Assembly (NCBI GenBank): GCA_025997935.1
Contig: BNVG01000013.1
Location: forward strand, 1 to 26,800
Direction of reading: 5' to 3'
Length of the DNA: 26,800 nucleotides
From: Synergistales bacterium
Lineage (GTDB): Bacteria; Synergistota; Synergistia; Synergistales; Aminobacteriaceae
Below the pieces are notes generated by a model that saw only the letters and a program-made list of their open reading frames with translations, was not told the origin of the DNA and made no database searches. The position numbers and the translations under genes are program-made. Positions 15,050-24,231 of the stretch are shown piece after piece (position 1 is the stretch's first letter; each line of letters opens with the position of its first letter).

Positions 15050-17530
15050 TCATATAGAGCGGTTTGGTCTGAATCCGCGAAGCCTCAGCGCGTTGGTCAG
15101 AACCGAGACGGAGCTGAGCGACATTGCGGCAGCGGCTAAGATTGGGTCAAGTAGCGGCCCCCCGAAAAGGAAGCGCAACACTCCAGCCGCCACCGGAATG
15201 CCCGCCGTGTTGTAGGCGAACGCCCAGAACAAATTTTGCTTGATGTTGCGGATTGTGCTCCGGCTGAGCTGTATCGCCGTCGGAACATCCATCAGGTCGC
15301 TACGCATCAGGACGATGTCGGCTGACTCCATCGCCACGTCCGTTCCTGAACCTATCGCTATCCCAACGTCGGCTTGTACCAATGCCGGGGCGTCGTTTAT
15401 TCCATCGCCAACCATCGCGACCTTACGGTTCTCTTCCTGGAGTTTTTTTACCTCGTTGGACTTATCTTGAGGCAAAACCTCCGCCAGCACCCGATCAATT
15501 CCCACCTGTTTCGCTATGGCGTTCGCGGTTTTGAGATTGTCGCCTGTGATCATAGCCACGGTAATTCCCATATTCCTGAGAACCTTTATGGCTTCCTCGC
15601 TACTTTTCTTTACAACATCCGCAACCGCGATAATTCCCGCCAGCTTGTTGTCAAGAGCGATGTACATCGGCGTTTTTCCTTCTCCGGCCAAACGATCAGA
15701 GTCGCTTTCCAGTTCTCCGAGTGAAATTCCCTTTTCGTTCATCAACTTTCTGTTTCCGGCGTAGATATGAGTGTTCTCTATTGTGGCCTCGATGCCTAAG
15801 CCGATGAGAGCCTGAAAGTTTATCACGGGGAGGAACTCCAATTTCTCTTCCTCGGCCTTGCGGACAATAGCCTCGCCCAGAGGATGTTCAGACCCTTTTT
15901 CGGCTGACGCCGAAAGCAGGAGCAGGCGTTTTTCGTCAATCTCTCTCGTGATTACGATGTCCGTGACCTCGGGTTTACCCTCTGTTATAGTGCCGGTTTT
16001 GTCAAAAACTATGGTATCTATCTTGTGCGTTGTTTCAAGCGCCTCGCCGCCTTTGAATAATATTCCATACTCGGCTCCTTTGCCTGTGCCCACCATAATC
16101 GCCGTTGGTGTGGCCAGCCCCAAAGCGCAGGGGCAAGCGATTATCAGAACGGAGATGAAGATGGTCAGGGCCAGGGTGACGTCCTTCGTGTACCAGAACC
16201 AAGCGACGGCTGCGGCGACCGCGACGACGCAGACGACGGGAACGAAAACGCCGGAAACGATGTCGGCCATAGCCGCGATGGGGGCCTTGGAGCCTTGGGC
16301 GTCCTCTACTAATTTGATAATCTGAGCAAGGGCCGTGTCGCTGCCAACTTTTGTCGCTTCGAAGCGTATAACGCCGTTTTTGTTGATAGTAGCGGCGAAA
16401 ATTTTATCGCCCGGCTTCTTGTCGATGGGAAGGCTTTCCCCGGTCAGCATTGATTCATCGACTGCGGAATGTCCCTCTGTGATCACTCCGTCTACCGGGA
16501 TTTTTCCTCCGGGCCGAACGAGAATAACATGGCCAATTTCTACCTCATCAATTGGAATTTCTATCTCTTTATCGCCCTGAATAACCGTAGCCGTCTTGGG
16601 GGCGAGGCCCATTAGTTTCTTGATGGCCTCTGAGGTTTTCCCTTTGGAAATAGCTTCGAGAGTCTTGCCCAACAATATCAGCGCGATAATGACTCCGGCC
16701 GACTCGAAATACAGGTTGTTTACAGAGCCGAAATTCTGATTGAAGATAGTGTCGTAGCTGGCCCACAGGCTGTAGAGCACGGCGGCGGAGGTTCCTATCG
16801 CGATGAGGGAATCCATGTTGGGGCTACCCTGGAAAAACGCCTTAAAACCCACCGTGTAAAAGTTGCGCCCGGCAATAAGAATAGGGACTGTGAGGACGAT
16901 CTGAACGATGATGTAGTTCAGAGGATACTGCATGGGACGAAGGCTCGCCGGAAAGGGAAGCCACCAAAGCCACCAAATCATGGAGGCCATCGCTAAGTAG
17001 AGCAGGGGAGCGCCGAAGATTGCCGCGACGGTAAATTTTCGGCGGAGCGCGCGAATTTCTTTTTCCTTACGCAGTTTGTCCTCGTCCACCGCGCCGCTTT
17101 TCTGCGCCTCTAAGGCCTTATAGCCCGCATTCTCTATCGCGGCGCGCAGAGCGGAGAGTTTTGCCTGCTGCGGGTCGTAGGAAACGGTCGCTTTTTCCGT
17201 AGCGAAGTTGACCGAGGCGGACAGCACGCCCTCAACCTTGCCGAGCGCCTTTTCGACTCGCTTCGCGCAAGCCGCGCAGGTCATTCCGCCGATGGGAATA
17301 GTGGCGCTGCTTTTCGCGCTCGTCTTCAAAACGTTGTAGCCTGTGTCGATAATTTTTTTCTCGATGTCCTGGAGCGCGAGCCGCGTTCCATCGTACTCGA
17401 CCGAGAGCTTTTCCGTGGCGAAGTTGACGCTGGCGCTGGCGATCCCCTGAAGTTTGCCCACCGCTCTCTCAATGCGCTTCGCGCAGGCCGCGCAGGTCAT
17501 TCCTCCAATTGCAAGAGTCTGTTTTTCCAT
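15050..17530 (-). CDS. copA: Cu+-exporting P1B-type ATPase
   Basis: This 826-residue inner-membrane ATPase pumps Cu+ (or Ag+) out of the cytoplasm. Two N-terminal HMA domains carry [11 protein letters not shown] (Cys13/Cys16 and Cys85/Cys88). Eight membrane helices follow, with the CPC ion site at 466-468 and the HP-locus motif [10 protein letters not shown]. The phosphorylated aspartate is Asp510 in [11 protein letters not shown]; the hinge reads [20 protein letters not shown]. The C-terminal helices carry WAFAYNT and the [15 protein letters not shown] motif expected for Cu+ specificity. GAGGAG precedes ATG 17530. The leader is long (about 145 bases from the proposed start point). It is followed by an exported protein and shares its promoter element with the HMA-fusion operon. 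Confidence 0.95.
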   Translation of the reverse strand: MEKQTLAIGGMTCAACAKRIERAVGKLQGIASASVNFATEKLSVEYDGTRLALQDIEKKIIDTGYNVLKTSAKSSATIPIGGMTCAACAKRVEKALGKVEGVLSASVNFATEKATVSYDPQQAKLSALRAAIENAGYKALEAQKSGAVDEDKLRKEKEIRALRRKFTVAAIFGAPLLYLAMASMIWWLWWLPFPASLRPMQYPLNYIIVQIVLTVPILIAGRNFYTVGFKAFFQGSPNMDSLIAIGTSAAVLYSLWASYDTIFNQNFGSVNNLYFESAGVIIALILLGKTLEAISKGKTSEAIKKLMGLAPKTATVIQGDKEIEIPIDEVEIGHVILVRPGGKIPVDGVITEGHSAVDESMLTGESLPIDKKPGDKIFAATINKNGVIRFEATKVGSDTALAQIIKLVEDAQGSKAPIAAMADIVSGVFVPVVCVVAVAAAVAWFWYTKDVTLALTIFISVLIIACPCALGLATPTAIMVGTGKGAEYGILFKGGEALETTHKIDTIVFDKTGTITEGKPEVTDIVITREIDEKRLLLLSASAEKGSEHPLGEAIVRKAEEEKLEFLPVINFQALIGLGIEATIENTHIYAGNRKLMNEKGISLGELESDSDRLAGEGKTPMYIALDNKLAGIIAVADVVKKSSEEAIKVLRNMGITVAMITGDNLKTANAIAKQVGIDRVLAEVLPQDKSNEVKKLQEENRKVAMVGDGINDAPALVQADVGIAIGSGTDVAMESADIVLMRSDLMDVPTAIQLSRSTIRNIKQNLFWAFAYNTAGIPVAAGVLRFLFGGPLLDPILAAAAMSLSSVSVLTNALRLRGFRPNRSI

Positions 17531-17680
17531 TATGTCGCTCCTCTCTCTGACTTATGTAATTTCTGTTGGAAACGATACCGCTACTTTACCATCAATGCCA
17601 ATTAACGAGCCTCTTGCATCCATATTCATCAACCGCCGCCGTACTCGTCTCGCGTTGTCTTAATCTTATCTTGACGGCTG

Positions 17681-17712
17681 GAATATTAACAAATGAATTT
17701 GTAGAAAATGTG
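17681..17712 (-). promoter_or_regulatory. Copper-module promoter/operator element, copy 2 (copA)
   Basis: This is the partner of the element at 14188-14219. On the minus strand it ends with extended -10 TGTTAATAT (TAATAT at 17683-17688). The copy contains the perfect inverted repeat ACAAAT-GA-ATTTGT (17689-17702), just upstream of and overlapping the TG of the -10, a good repressor or activator site. It lies about 150 bases before the copA start codon. Confidence 0.65.
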
Positions 17713-17741
17713 TGCACAAAGGTAAAAAATTTTGCCAATGA

Positions 17742-18824
17742 ATATGTCGCCCTCGACTGAATCATCCAAAAAATAAAGGAAATTTGCGCTCTGCATGGGA
17801 CGCGCTCCAATTCTTGACAGCGCGGGTGGAGAATGATTTAGAGTTGACAGAAAACGCCCAGGCGGGGGAAAATAGCCGTGGGGTGAGCGTGGTGGAAAAG
17901 CTGGAGAGAGTTGATTATCAGACGCTGAGAACAGAATCGGGGCGTAGTATCGAAGAAGCGGATAGTAGCGACTGGATTGTTCGATCTAATGGGTCGCGAG
18001 CTTTAGGTATCATTGATACAAGTATGGCCGAACGTGCGGCGATCGCGCCTGGTGAAATTTACGTTAATGTTGGGATGGTTCGTCATTCTGATATAGGTAA
18101 CGAAAAAGGCGGCGCCCACGGCTCGCAAATACGCGAGGCAGGATATGAAAGTGTTTTAGAGGCTGTTGTAGATGTTTTGTCCAACCATACTGAATTACGC
18201 AAGGGGCCTTCTAACAACTCTATTTTACTTGTTAGACGTTTAAGGTGGACGAAACCTGACAAAGTGAACAGCGCGAGTCCTGTTGTTATAATTGGCGCTG
18301 AACTGGAAACCGATGGAGCTTACCATGCCCGGACAATTCGTCTTGAAAGGGATAGGTCAATAGACAAAAACAAATTGCTCTCCGCGAGGCGCGAACCCTA
18401 CACCACCGACCCTGCTTCCGATGTGGCTTTAGATCCTGTGAGTCCTGCAACGCAGGGGGACTCACAGCTTTGGAGCGCGAACCAAGAGAGCAATTTACAC
18501 AGAACTCTACCACCACCAGACAAAAACGTCAACAGTAATGAAGCCGACAGCGAAATAAACGCGCAGGGCCGTCCCGAGAGTGGCGGCTCTGCTTATAGGT
18601 AGGGTGTGGATGCCGAACAGGAGCAGATCAAGGCCGAAAATGAGCGCTTTAGAAAGAAAGAAGCCCTGATCAAGCGCCTTAAAACCAAGCGCGACGCGCT
18701 CCACAAAGAGAAGGCCGACATACTCAAGACCGTCAAACATATCGCGAATATGGCGAGGGACGCCAACTATACTGGCCTCAAGTTTTCAGACACAAAAAAT
18801 GGAATCTTCAATGGAGTGACTTAA
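17742..18824 (+). pseudogene. Decayed phage/mobile-element polyvalent protein, interrupted by TAG
   Basis: One frame is open from 17742 to a TAG at 18600-18602 and continues in the same frame to TAA at 18822-18824. The two parts look like one protein: the first ends ESGGSAYR, and the next begins GVDAEQEQIKAENERF, a coiled-coil of Lys/Glu/Arg heptads. The first ATG or TTG candidates lack a ribosome site (TTG 17784 has AAGGA only 3 bases away), so the 5' end also seems lost. The middle (PGEIYVNVGMVRHSDIGN to DRSIDKNKLLSARRE) has the style of MuF-C or barnase/EndoU-like domains in phage polyvalent proteins, but I cannot name the family firmly. A one-base change of GAG or CAG to TAG would explain the stop. 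Confidence 0.6.
18436..18467. repeat. Long hairpin inside the phage-like remnant
   Basis: CTGTGAGT (18436-18443) pairs with ACTCACAG (18460-18467), and inside it CCTGC (18444-18448) pairs with GCAGG (18452-18456) around a three-base loop, with a GGG bulge. This 13-bp interrupted stem has no T-run and lies within an open frame, so it is not a standard terminator. Confidence 0.6.
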
Positions 18825-18970
18825 AATAGAGTCGGTTAAACAACATTATTCCTTATTACTTGATAGAATTATGCGAAACATAAGATCTAACGTAATATGG
18901 TCAGACCGTCTCTCTATATCGGTATTTACATTGTGTTTTTCGGTCATCTCGAGGAAGGAGGAGGATTGTT

Positions 18971-19780
18971 TTGGCTACCAAATGGACAAGACAGAAAATC
19001 TTGCCAAATGATTATTTGTCGTCGCAGAGATTTGACGTTTTTTCTGGTGTGTTAATATTTGTGATTTTTTTTCAGTTCGTTCCTTTGAGTTCGAAGGTGA
19101 AAGATGCGTTTCCGCCAATACTGGAGTCTTGCGTGAGCTATGGGATTTTCGGTTATGGGTGCGTTATCTTGTGTTCCAGAATCAAACATCATTATGAGCA
19201 AAGCAGTTCGTTTTATTCTGGTATTCTGAGCTTAATATCCGCTTTATGGCTGTTTTTCAATATGTGTTTCTATTTTGGTTTTGTAGGGTTTTTCTTGTTC
19301 GCGTTGCTTGCGCTGCCTTGTGGCTATTTACATTTTATCCGCAAAAAAGAAGACTTCGCTTTGTTGTATCTGGCTATTATTTCTTTTTTCTGCCTTTTCG
19401 CCGTCATCGGCGCAATGTGGATCGCAATAGTTTTAATGTGTTTCTTCGGCGTCGTTATTAAAATTATTCAAAGTGACGATTCATCTGTAAGATTCAAAGA
19501 AGATATCAGCGTCCATTTTTTATTAGGGACACGCAAAACATTTGGGATCTTCCAAGGAACTGGAGGAGTGGTTTTTGTTTATTTATACGTGTATGCCAAT
19601 AAATGGATAAAAATTCCTCTTGCCTTGCAGCTGATGCTGTGGGGAGTGTTTTTGTGGCATTTAACGATGACGGCGATATTTTATTATGCCATTTTAGAGT
19701 GTCACAAAGATATTGTTTTTTCTGAGGTTGACACTACAATTCAGACGAATCGAGGAGAAGATGACCATGAAAGAGTTTGA
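18971..19780 (+). CDS. Polytopic membrane protein of unknown function
   Basis: This 269-residue protein is strongly hydrophobic, with about seven or eight membrane segments: roughly residues 22-40, 50-67, 82-103, 106-123, 129-147, 149-166, 195-212 and 215-240. Short basic loops and a polar tail (IQTNRGEDDHERV) surround them. No transporter or enzyme motif is recognised. TTG 18971 is well supported by AAGGAGGAGG (18955-18964) 6 bases upstream. The region is visibly A+T-rich against its neighbours and lies between a phage remnant and a metabolic gene, which suggests acquired DNA. The next small gene starts inside its 3' end, so the two are coupled. Confidence 0.7.
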   Translation: MATKWTRQKILPNDYLSSQRFDVFSGVLIFVIFFQFVPLSSKVKDAFPPILESCVSYGIFGYGCVILCSRIKHHYEQSSSFYSGILSLISALWLFFNMCFYFGFVGFFLFALLALPCGYLHFIRKKEDFALLYLAIISFFCLFAVIGAMWIAIVLMCFFGVVIKIIQSDDSSVRFKEDISVHFLLGTRKTFGIFQGTGGVVFVYLYVYANKWIKIPLALQLMLWGVFLWHLTMTAIFYYAILECHKDIVFSEVDTTIQTNRGEDDHERV

Positions 19781-19934
19781 GGCAAAAATTTCTTGCGATT
19801 TAGAGGCCGGCGTTATCCGTTACGAAATACCCATTGAGGCGTATCGCGATACAGCAGAATACCAGATTGACGCGCCGCTTCATGGATGTTACCATAACCT
19901 CAATTCACATTCTTCATATCTTCATATTTCTTGA
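19767..19934 (+). CDS. Small protein (55 residues) of unknown function
   Basis: ATG 19767 has GAGGAG 9 bases upstream (19752-19757); another in-frame ATG at 19761 is too close to that site. The gene overlaps the end of the membrane-protein gene by 14 bases, in a different frame. The peptide begins MKEFEAKISCDLEAGVIRYE and looks like two or three beta strands, with one Cys in each half and a His/Ser-rich end (CYHNLNSHSSYLHIS). No membrane segment or family is recognised. Tight coupling to the membrane protein suggests a two-gene unit. Confidence 0.6.
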   Translation: MKEFEAKISCDLEAGVIRYEIPIEAYRDTAEYQIDAPLHGCYHNLNSHSSYLHIS

Positions 19935-19955
19935 TCCATAAAGGAGTGATGTTAT

Positions 19956-20936
19956 ATGTCTGTGCCTAAGGTGTACGTGAGCCTGCCGATTCAGGAGGCC
20001 GGGCTTGAGGTTTTACGGGGGAAGGTCGACTATAAAATTTGGGACGGCGAAGGCGCTCCGAACAGAGACGATCTGTTGCGTGACTTGAAAGACGTAGAGG
20101 GGCTTTTGTCGGGACTTCCCGTCCGTGTGGACTCGGAGCTGCTCGACGCCGCGCCCAATCTGAAGGTCGTCAGCAACTACGCCGTCGGGTACGACAACAT
20201 CGACGTGAAGGCCGCCACGGCTCGCGGAGTGTGCGTAACGAACACGCCCGATGTCCTCACGCCCGCGACGGCGGACTTGACGCTTGCCCTCATATTGGCG
20301 AGCGCGCGCAGAATAATAGAGGCCAACGCCTTTTTGCGTAGCGGCGACTGGAAGGTCTGGGCGCCGGAGCTTCTCGTGGGGCGTGAGGTTAGCGGTAGCA
20401 CGCTTGGCGTAATAGGCATGGGCAAAATAGGGCAGGCCGTTGCGCGTAGGGCAAAGGGCTTCGATATGAAGATAATTTATCATGACGCGAATCACTCAAG
20501 CGACGCCGAGCAAACGCTTGGCGCGAAGTACGTCACAAAAGAAGAGCTTTTGAAGGAAAGCGACTTCGTAACGTTGCACTGCGTCCTGAACGACGAGACC
20601 CGAAACCTCATAGGCGAGAAGGAACTGAAGACTATGAAGAAGACCGCCATCCTGATAAACGCCGCGCGCGGGCCGTTGGTGGATCAGGCGGCGCTTTTCA
20701 AGGCTTGCTCTGAGGGCTGGATTTGGGGCGCCGGGCTCGACGTTTTCGTGAAAGAGCCTGTGCCGCTCGACGAGCCGCTCCTGACGTTGCCCAACGTGAC
20801 GACCGTGCCCCACATAGGGAGCGCGAGCAGAGTCGCGCGGGACGGCATGGCGCGCGTGTCCGCCTCGAACCTGTTAGACGCCGTCTCGGGCAAGAGGCCG
20901 ACTAACCTCGTCAACGTCGAAGTTTGGAAAAACTGA
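19956..20936 (+). CDS. D-isomer-specific 2-hydroxyacid dehydrogenase (glyoxylate/hydroxypyruvate reductase type)
   Basis: This 326-residue NAD(P)-dependent cytoplasmic enzyme reduces a 2-oxoacid to the D-2-hydroxyacid or the reverse. The nucleotide loop is GMGKIG at residues 154-159. The catalytic trio is Arg238 (NAARGP), Glu267 (FVKEPVP) and His286 (PHIGSAS). The substrate-domain motif NYAVGYDNID and NTPDVLTPATADL are typical of glyoxylate/hydroxypyruvate reductases; phosphoglycerate dehydrogenase without its ACT domain is the alternative. AAGGAGTG lies about 8 bases before ATG 19956. A cupin gene follows 24 bases later on the same strand and is probably co-transcribed. Physiological substrate unknown; the sugar-type operon converging from the right suggests a sugar-acid or glycerate link, by inference. 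Confidence 0.9.
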   Translation: MSVPKVYVSLPIQEAGLEVLRGKVDYKIWDGEGAPNRDDLLRDLKDVEGLLSGLPVRVDSELLDAAPNLKVVSNYAVGYDNIDVKAATARGVCVTNTPDVLTPATADLTLALILASARRIIEANAFLRSGDWKVWAPELLVGREVSGSTLGVIGMGKIGQAVARRAKGFDMKIIYHDANHSSDAEQTLGAKYVTKEELLKESDFVTLHCVLNDETRNLIGEKELKTMKKTAILINAARGPLVDQAALFKACSEGWIWGAGLDVFVKEPVPLDEPLLTLPNVTTVPHIGSASRVARDGMARVSASNLLDAVSGKRPTNLVNVEVWKN

Positions 20937-20960
20937 AAATACATAAAGGAGGAAACCGAA

Positions 20961-21317
20961 ATGTTGTACAAGTTTGATTCTTTAGAAAATTCCATTATGG
21001 AGAAGCCGCGCGGCGGCCCCGGTAGCATGGAGTGTCACTTTGCCTTCAAGATGGGCGAAGCCCCGGCGGGAAGCCCGTTTCAAGTCGTCGCTCACCAGAT
21101 TTTGCAGCCGGGGAGCGGCCTCGGGTATCACCAGCACACAGAGAACGAGGAGCTTTACTACATCCTCTCAGGACACGGCACGTTCACCGATAGCGACAAG
21201 ACCGAGAAACAAGTCGGCCCCGGCGACTTCACGCTGACGCTGAAGGGCGAGTGGCATGGCCTCATCAACACCGGAAACGAGCCGCTGGTGTTTGTGGCTA
21301 TTATCGTTAAAAACTAA
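20961..21317 (+). CDS. Small single-domain cupin
   Basis: This 118-residue protein is a lone cupin barrel. The first motif, GYHQHTENEELYYILSG, gives metal ligands His57, His59 and Glu64; the second motif, GEWHGLINTG, gives His99. All four expected ligands are present, so it should bind a divalent metal. Such proteins may be isomerases, dioxygenases or sugar-binding sensors, and the sequence does not decide. AAAGGAGG precedes ATG 20961. It follows the 2-hydroxyacid dehydrogenase gene and ends just before a hairpin. Confidence 0.85.
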   Translation: MLYKFDSLENSIMEKPRGGPGSMECHFAFKMGEAPAGSPFQVVAHQILQPGSGLGYHQHTENEELYYILSGHGTFTDSDKTEKQVGPGDFTLTLKGEWHGLINTGNEPLVFVAIIVKN

Positions 21318-21324
21318 GGAACAA

Positions 21325-21350
21325 AGGGGCGACCGAGGACGGTCGCCCCT
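21325..21350. terminator. Hairpin between convergent genes, probable bidirectional terminator
   Basis: AGGGGCGACC (21325-21334) pairs perfectly with GGTCGCCCCT (21341-21350) around a six-base loop. The plus-strand side lacks a T-run, but on the minus strand TTTGTT follows the stem, so it better fits termination of the FAD-oxidoreductase operon. Its position between convergent stops supports the role. Confidence 0.6.
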
Positions 21351-21359
21351 GCGGGTAAT

Positions 21360-23414
21360 CTATCTTATTATCTCACCCTTGATATAAGCGTTATAGACGT
21401 TCTCGAACCAATCGCCATTTGTGGGTATGGGGCGGACAGGAGACCACTGAAAGCGGCAGGCTGGGAGACCGTCGTCCCCGAGTTCCAAGTGAACCTCGCA
21501 GACCCGGTCGGAGAAAGCGCCGCCGTCTAACGGGGTCGGTATACCGCGCTCCGCGCAGTTGGACGTGTCTATCTCCGCCTCCGAATCACAGACCAAGTAA
21601 GATCCTCTGCTACGACCGCCACGCTCTATATATTCCGTGATGGCGGAGAGGTACGCTAATTGCGTCAGGAGTATATCCCTATTTATCAGCGCGTTCAAAA
21701 TCCCGGCAGTATCCCGTGCGTAGCAACGCGACTCGAAAGAAGCCAGAAGCGCGCGCGTCGCGTCTATGGCCTCGCGCACTTTGCTGGTCGGGCGTACGAA
21801 GGCCCCGCACGAGTCCATGAGCATCTGAGCGTGACTTCTCTGCTCCGCCGGACTCTCGGCCTCAGAGCCGCGCGTCATTATCTTTTTTATCCGCGCCGAC
21901 GCCTCCGCAATCGCGCGTTCGGCGTTTTTGAGAAATTCCTCTGTTGAGGGCGGAGTTTCATAATCCGGCGTTGCGTAATTTGCGGCTATGAACTGCGCCG
22001 CTCTGGTACTGCCGACCTGTGTCGAGTTGAGAGCCGATCCGCCCGGACGATGGACGCCGAGAGTTCCCGCCACTTCGCCCACGGGGAAGAAGTGCCTTAA
22101 ATTACTCTCCCACCATACGTTCACGGCCAAACCGCCGTTGTTGTGCTGAGCGCAGACGGATATTTCCAGCGCCTCGCGCTCTAAGTCAATCCCGTTGTCT
22201 AAGTACAGCCTGTAGGCCGGGGAGTTCATGCTCTTCAATCTCTCTATCGGCGCGCTCTGCGTCGCGCCCGATTTCTCTAAGTACGTTCGCGTCACGTCGT
22301 CGAGCAAACCCCACGCAAGCGCGCCTCCTTTGTCGGCGGCTCGTGGGTTTCGCCTGAAGTCGAGAAAGACGCGCCGCTCCCGCTTCGTCTCCATAAATAC
22401 GGCCACGTCTACGATGGACGATCCGCCGCACCCCAATTTGCCTGGGTCGAACGGCCACTGGTAGCCCTTTAGAAAAATGGCGCGGGTCATCTCCGTCGCG
22501 GTAGCGAAATAACCGTCCAGGAACTCTCTCGCGTCGTTGCCACGCGCGTCAGTCGATATATACGTCGGCAAAACTTGCTGATACGAGCCGGAGAGGTTCC
22601 ATCTGAAAGCGGTCGAGGCTATGCCGTACTGGGATTCGGTCAGGTTGACCCCGGCCGCCCCGGCCTCGAGCGCCGCGCCGGTGGCGCAGGTCTGGCTTTC
22701 GGGATAGACGGAGGCGTGATAGATTCCTGACGGGCCGCCGGTCGCGTAGACGACATTTACGCAGTTGAAAAGAACCAATTCAGGCCCGAGGTCGGGATCA
22801 AAATCGGAATTTACGTCAACAGCCAAGAGGCCGACGGCCTTTTTTGAGCTTCCCTCGGAGGCTGTAATTATATCTATAACTCTGTAACCGTCGAATACGG
22901 GAATACCGCGCCGCGCCACCTGCTCCTCTAAGCGCTCGGTCATATAACGCGACGTTAGAGGCCCGCAGGACGTCGCCCTTTGTCTCGGGTCGTGGTCGGT
23001 CTTGTAGCCGACGGTTTCTCCGTATCGGTTGTGGGGGAACGGAACGCCTATCAGGGCCAGCTTGTGAAAGCACCGAGCCGACATCGCGGCCTCGGCGAGG
23101 GATATGTCCCCGTGCATACTCCCTCCGCCGAACAGGGTGTTTGCCATGTCTAAGACGGAGTCCGGCTCGCCCCCCGCCATCGTGAGCTTGTAGTACGTCT
23201 GCTTGTCCGAGCCGGTGTTGCGGGACGTTCCCATCCTGACGCCCTCAGTCACGACGGCAACAGACACCCCAAGGCTGCCCAGCGTGTCCGCCGCGTTGTA
23301 TCCGGCGGCCCCCGTGCCTACAACCACGGTGTTGAAACTGTACGCCTTCAGCGCGCGTCCCCCTGTCACGATTTCCTTATGTTCGGTCAATGATCGATTT
23401 CCGGTTATAGGCAC
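21360..23414 (-). CDS. FAD-dependent oxidoreductase, fumarate reductase/succinate dehydrogenase flavoprotein-like
   Basis: This 684-residue cytoplasmic flavoprotein binds FAD through an N-terminal Rossmann loop, VVVGTGAAGYNAADTLG (GTGAAG at residues 33-38). The C-terminal part of the FAD domain shows AQHNNGGLAVNVWWES, FFPVGEVAGTLGVHRPGGSA and LNSTQVGSTRAA, in the style of SdhA, FrdA and L-aspartate oxidase. The stretch between is longer than in NadB. A helical region and a C-terminal domain rich in acidic residues follow. GTG 23414 is preceded by GGAG. It is the last gene seen in an operon with an SDR enzyme and a sugar-type ABC importer, so it probably oxidises the imported compound or a product of it. 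Substrate not determinable. Confidence 0.8.
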   Translation of the reverse strand: MPITGNRSLTEHKEIVTGGRALKAYSFNTVVVGTGAAGYNAADTLGSLGVSVAVVTEGVRMGTSRNTGSDKQTYYKLTMAGGEPDSVLDMANTLFGGGSMHGDISLAEAAMSARCFHKLALIGVPFPHNRYGETVGYKTDHDPRQRATSCGPLTSRYMTERLEEQVARRGIPVFDGYRVIDIITASEGSSKKAVGLLAVDVNSDFDPDLGPELVLFNCVNVVYATGGPSGIYHASVYPESQTCATGAALEAGAAGVNLTESQYGIASTAFRWNLSGSYQQVLPTYISTDARGNDAREFLDGYFATATEMTRAIFLKGYQWPFDPGKLGCGGSSIVDVAVFMETKRERRVFLDFRRNPRAADKGGALAWGLLDDVTRTYLEKSGATQSAPIERLKSMNSPAYRLYLDNGIDLEREALEISVCAQHNNGGLAVNVWWESNLRHFFPVGEVAGTLGVHRPGGSALNSTQVGSTRAAQFIAANYATPDYETPPSTEEFLKNAERAIAEASARIKKIMTRGSEAESPAEQRSHAQMLMDSCGAFVRPTSKVREAIDATRALLASFESRCYARDTAGILNALINRDILLTQLAYLSAITEYIERGGRSRGSYLVCDSEAEIDTSNCAERGIPTPLDGGAFSDRVCEVHLELGDDGLPACRFQWSPVRPIPTNGDWFENVYNAYIKGEIIR

Positions 23415-23442
23415 GTTTTTGTCTCCTTAAACTCAGGCCCTT

Positions 23443-24228
23443 CTACAGCCTTCGGATATGAAAGCCTCCGTCGACGTTGACGACTTGTCCTGTGCCATAG
23501 TCGAACGCGCCGCCCGAGAGCGCGAACACAGCGTTCGCCACGTCCTCGGGCTTGCCCCACCGGGCGGTGGGCAATCCGCCGTCCTCTAAGATGAATTTGT
23601 CGTACTTCGCTTGAACAGCGCTCGTCATGTCGGTCTGGATTATTCCGGGGCGCACCTCGAAGACCGGTATGCCGTAAAATGACAGCATATCGGCGAAAAG
23701 CGTCGTGACCATCGAGATTCCGGCCTTCGCTATGCAGTACTCGCCCCTGTTCACGGACGACGTGTAGGCCGACATGGAGGAGATGTTGACGATCCTCGGG
23801 CGGTAGTCGTCTGAAGCCGCTTTTTTCCATTCAATCATACCGTTCGCGAATATTTGGCTCATAAAAAAAGTCCCCTTGAGATTTGTGCCGAGAACGCGGT
23901 CGAAGCTCTCCTCCGTCGTCTCTAAGATGTTCAGCCTGACGGCAGGGGCGATTCCCGCGTTGTTCACCAATACGTCAATCCTGCCGTACTTGTCCGATAT
24001 TAAACCAAACGCGGCCCTTCGGTCGGAATGGTTCGATATATCGCAACGAACGTAGAACACATCGTGTCCGGCGTCTCTCAGAGCCTGGAGGTTCCCGCTC
24101 GCCCGTTCTTCCCCGGACGAGCCGCTCATAATGACCCGATACCCGTTTTCCGCGAACTTTTTCAGGATTCCGTAGCCGATGCCCCGCGACGAACCTGTCA
24201 CAAAGGCCGTTTTTGTTTTCTCGCCCAT
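23443..24228 (-). CDS. Short-chain dehydrogenase/reductase
   Basis: This 261-residue classical SDR has the cofactor loop TGSSRGIG (residues 11-18), the structural NNAG (89-92), and catalytic Ser151, Tyr164 and Lys168 in NISSMSAYTSS and RGEYCIAKAG. The C-terminal GTGQVVNVDGGFHIRRL is typical. Without a basic residue pattern beyond the loop I cannot fix NAD versus NADP. Length and motifs resemble FabG-like and sugar-alcohol dehydrogenases; the position after an ABC sugar-type permease favours the latter, by context. ATG 24228 follows GAGGTG and lies 3 bases after the permease stop. Confidence 0.88.
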   Translation of the reverse strand: MGEKTKTAFVTGSSRGIGYGILKKFAENGYRVIMSGSSGEERASGNLQALRDAGHDVFYVRCDISNHSDRRAAFGLISDKYGRIDVLVNNAGIAPAVRLNILETTEESFDRVLGTNLKGTFFMSQIFANGMIEWKKAASDDYRPRIVNISSMSAYTSSVNRGEYCIAKAGISMVTTLFADMLSFYGIPVFEVRPGIIQTDMTSAVQAKYDKFILEDGGLPTARWGKPEDVANAVFALSGGAFDYGTGQVVNVDGGFHIRRL

Positions 24229-24231
24229 GAC

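Noticed and set aside
17552..17629. A 25-codon frame (MNMDARGSLIG...) in the long copA leader, minus strand
   Set aside because: The ATG has no convincing ribosome site and another frame is equally open there; a leader peptide cannot be supported.
18600..18602. TAG as programmed readthrough or pyrrolysine codon
   Set aside because: The start of the frame also seems lost and the context is a mobile-element remnant, so ordinary decay is the simpler explanation.
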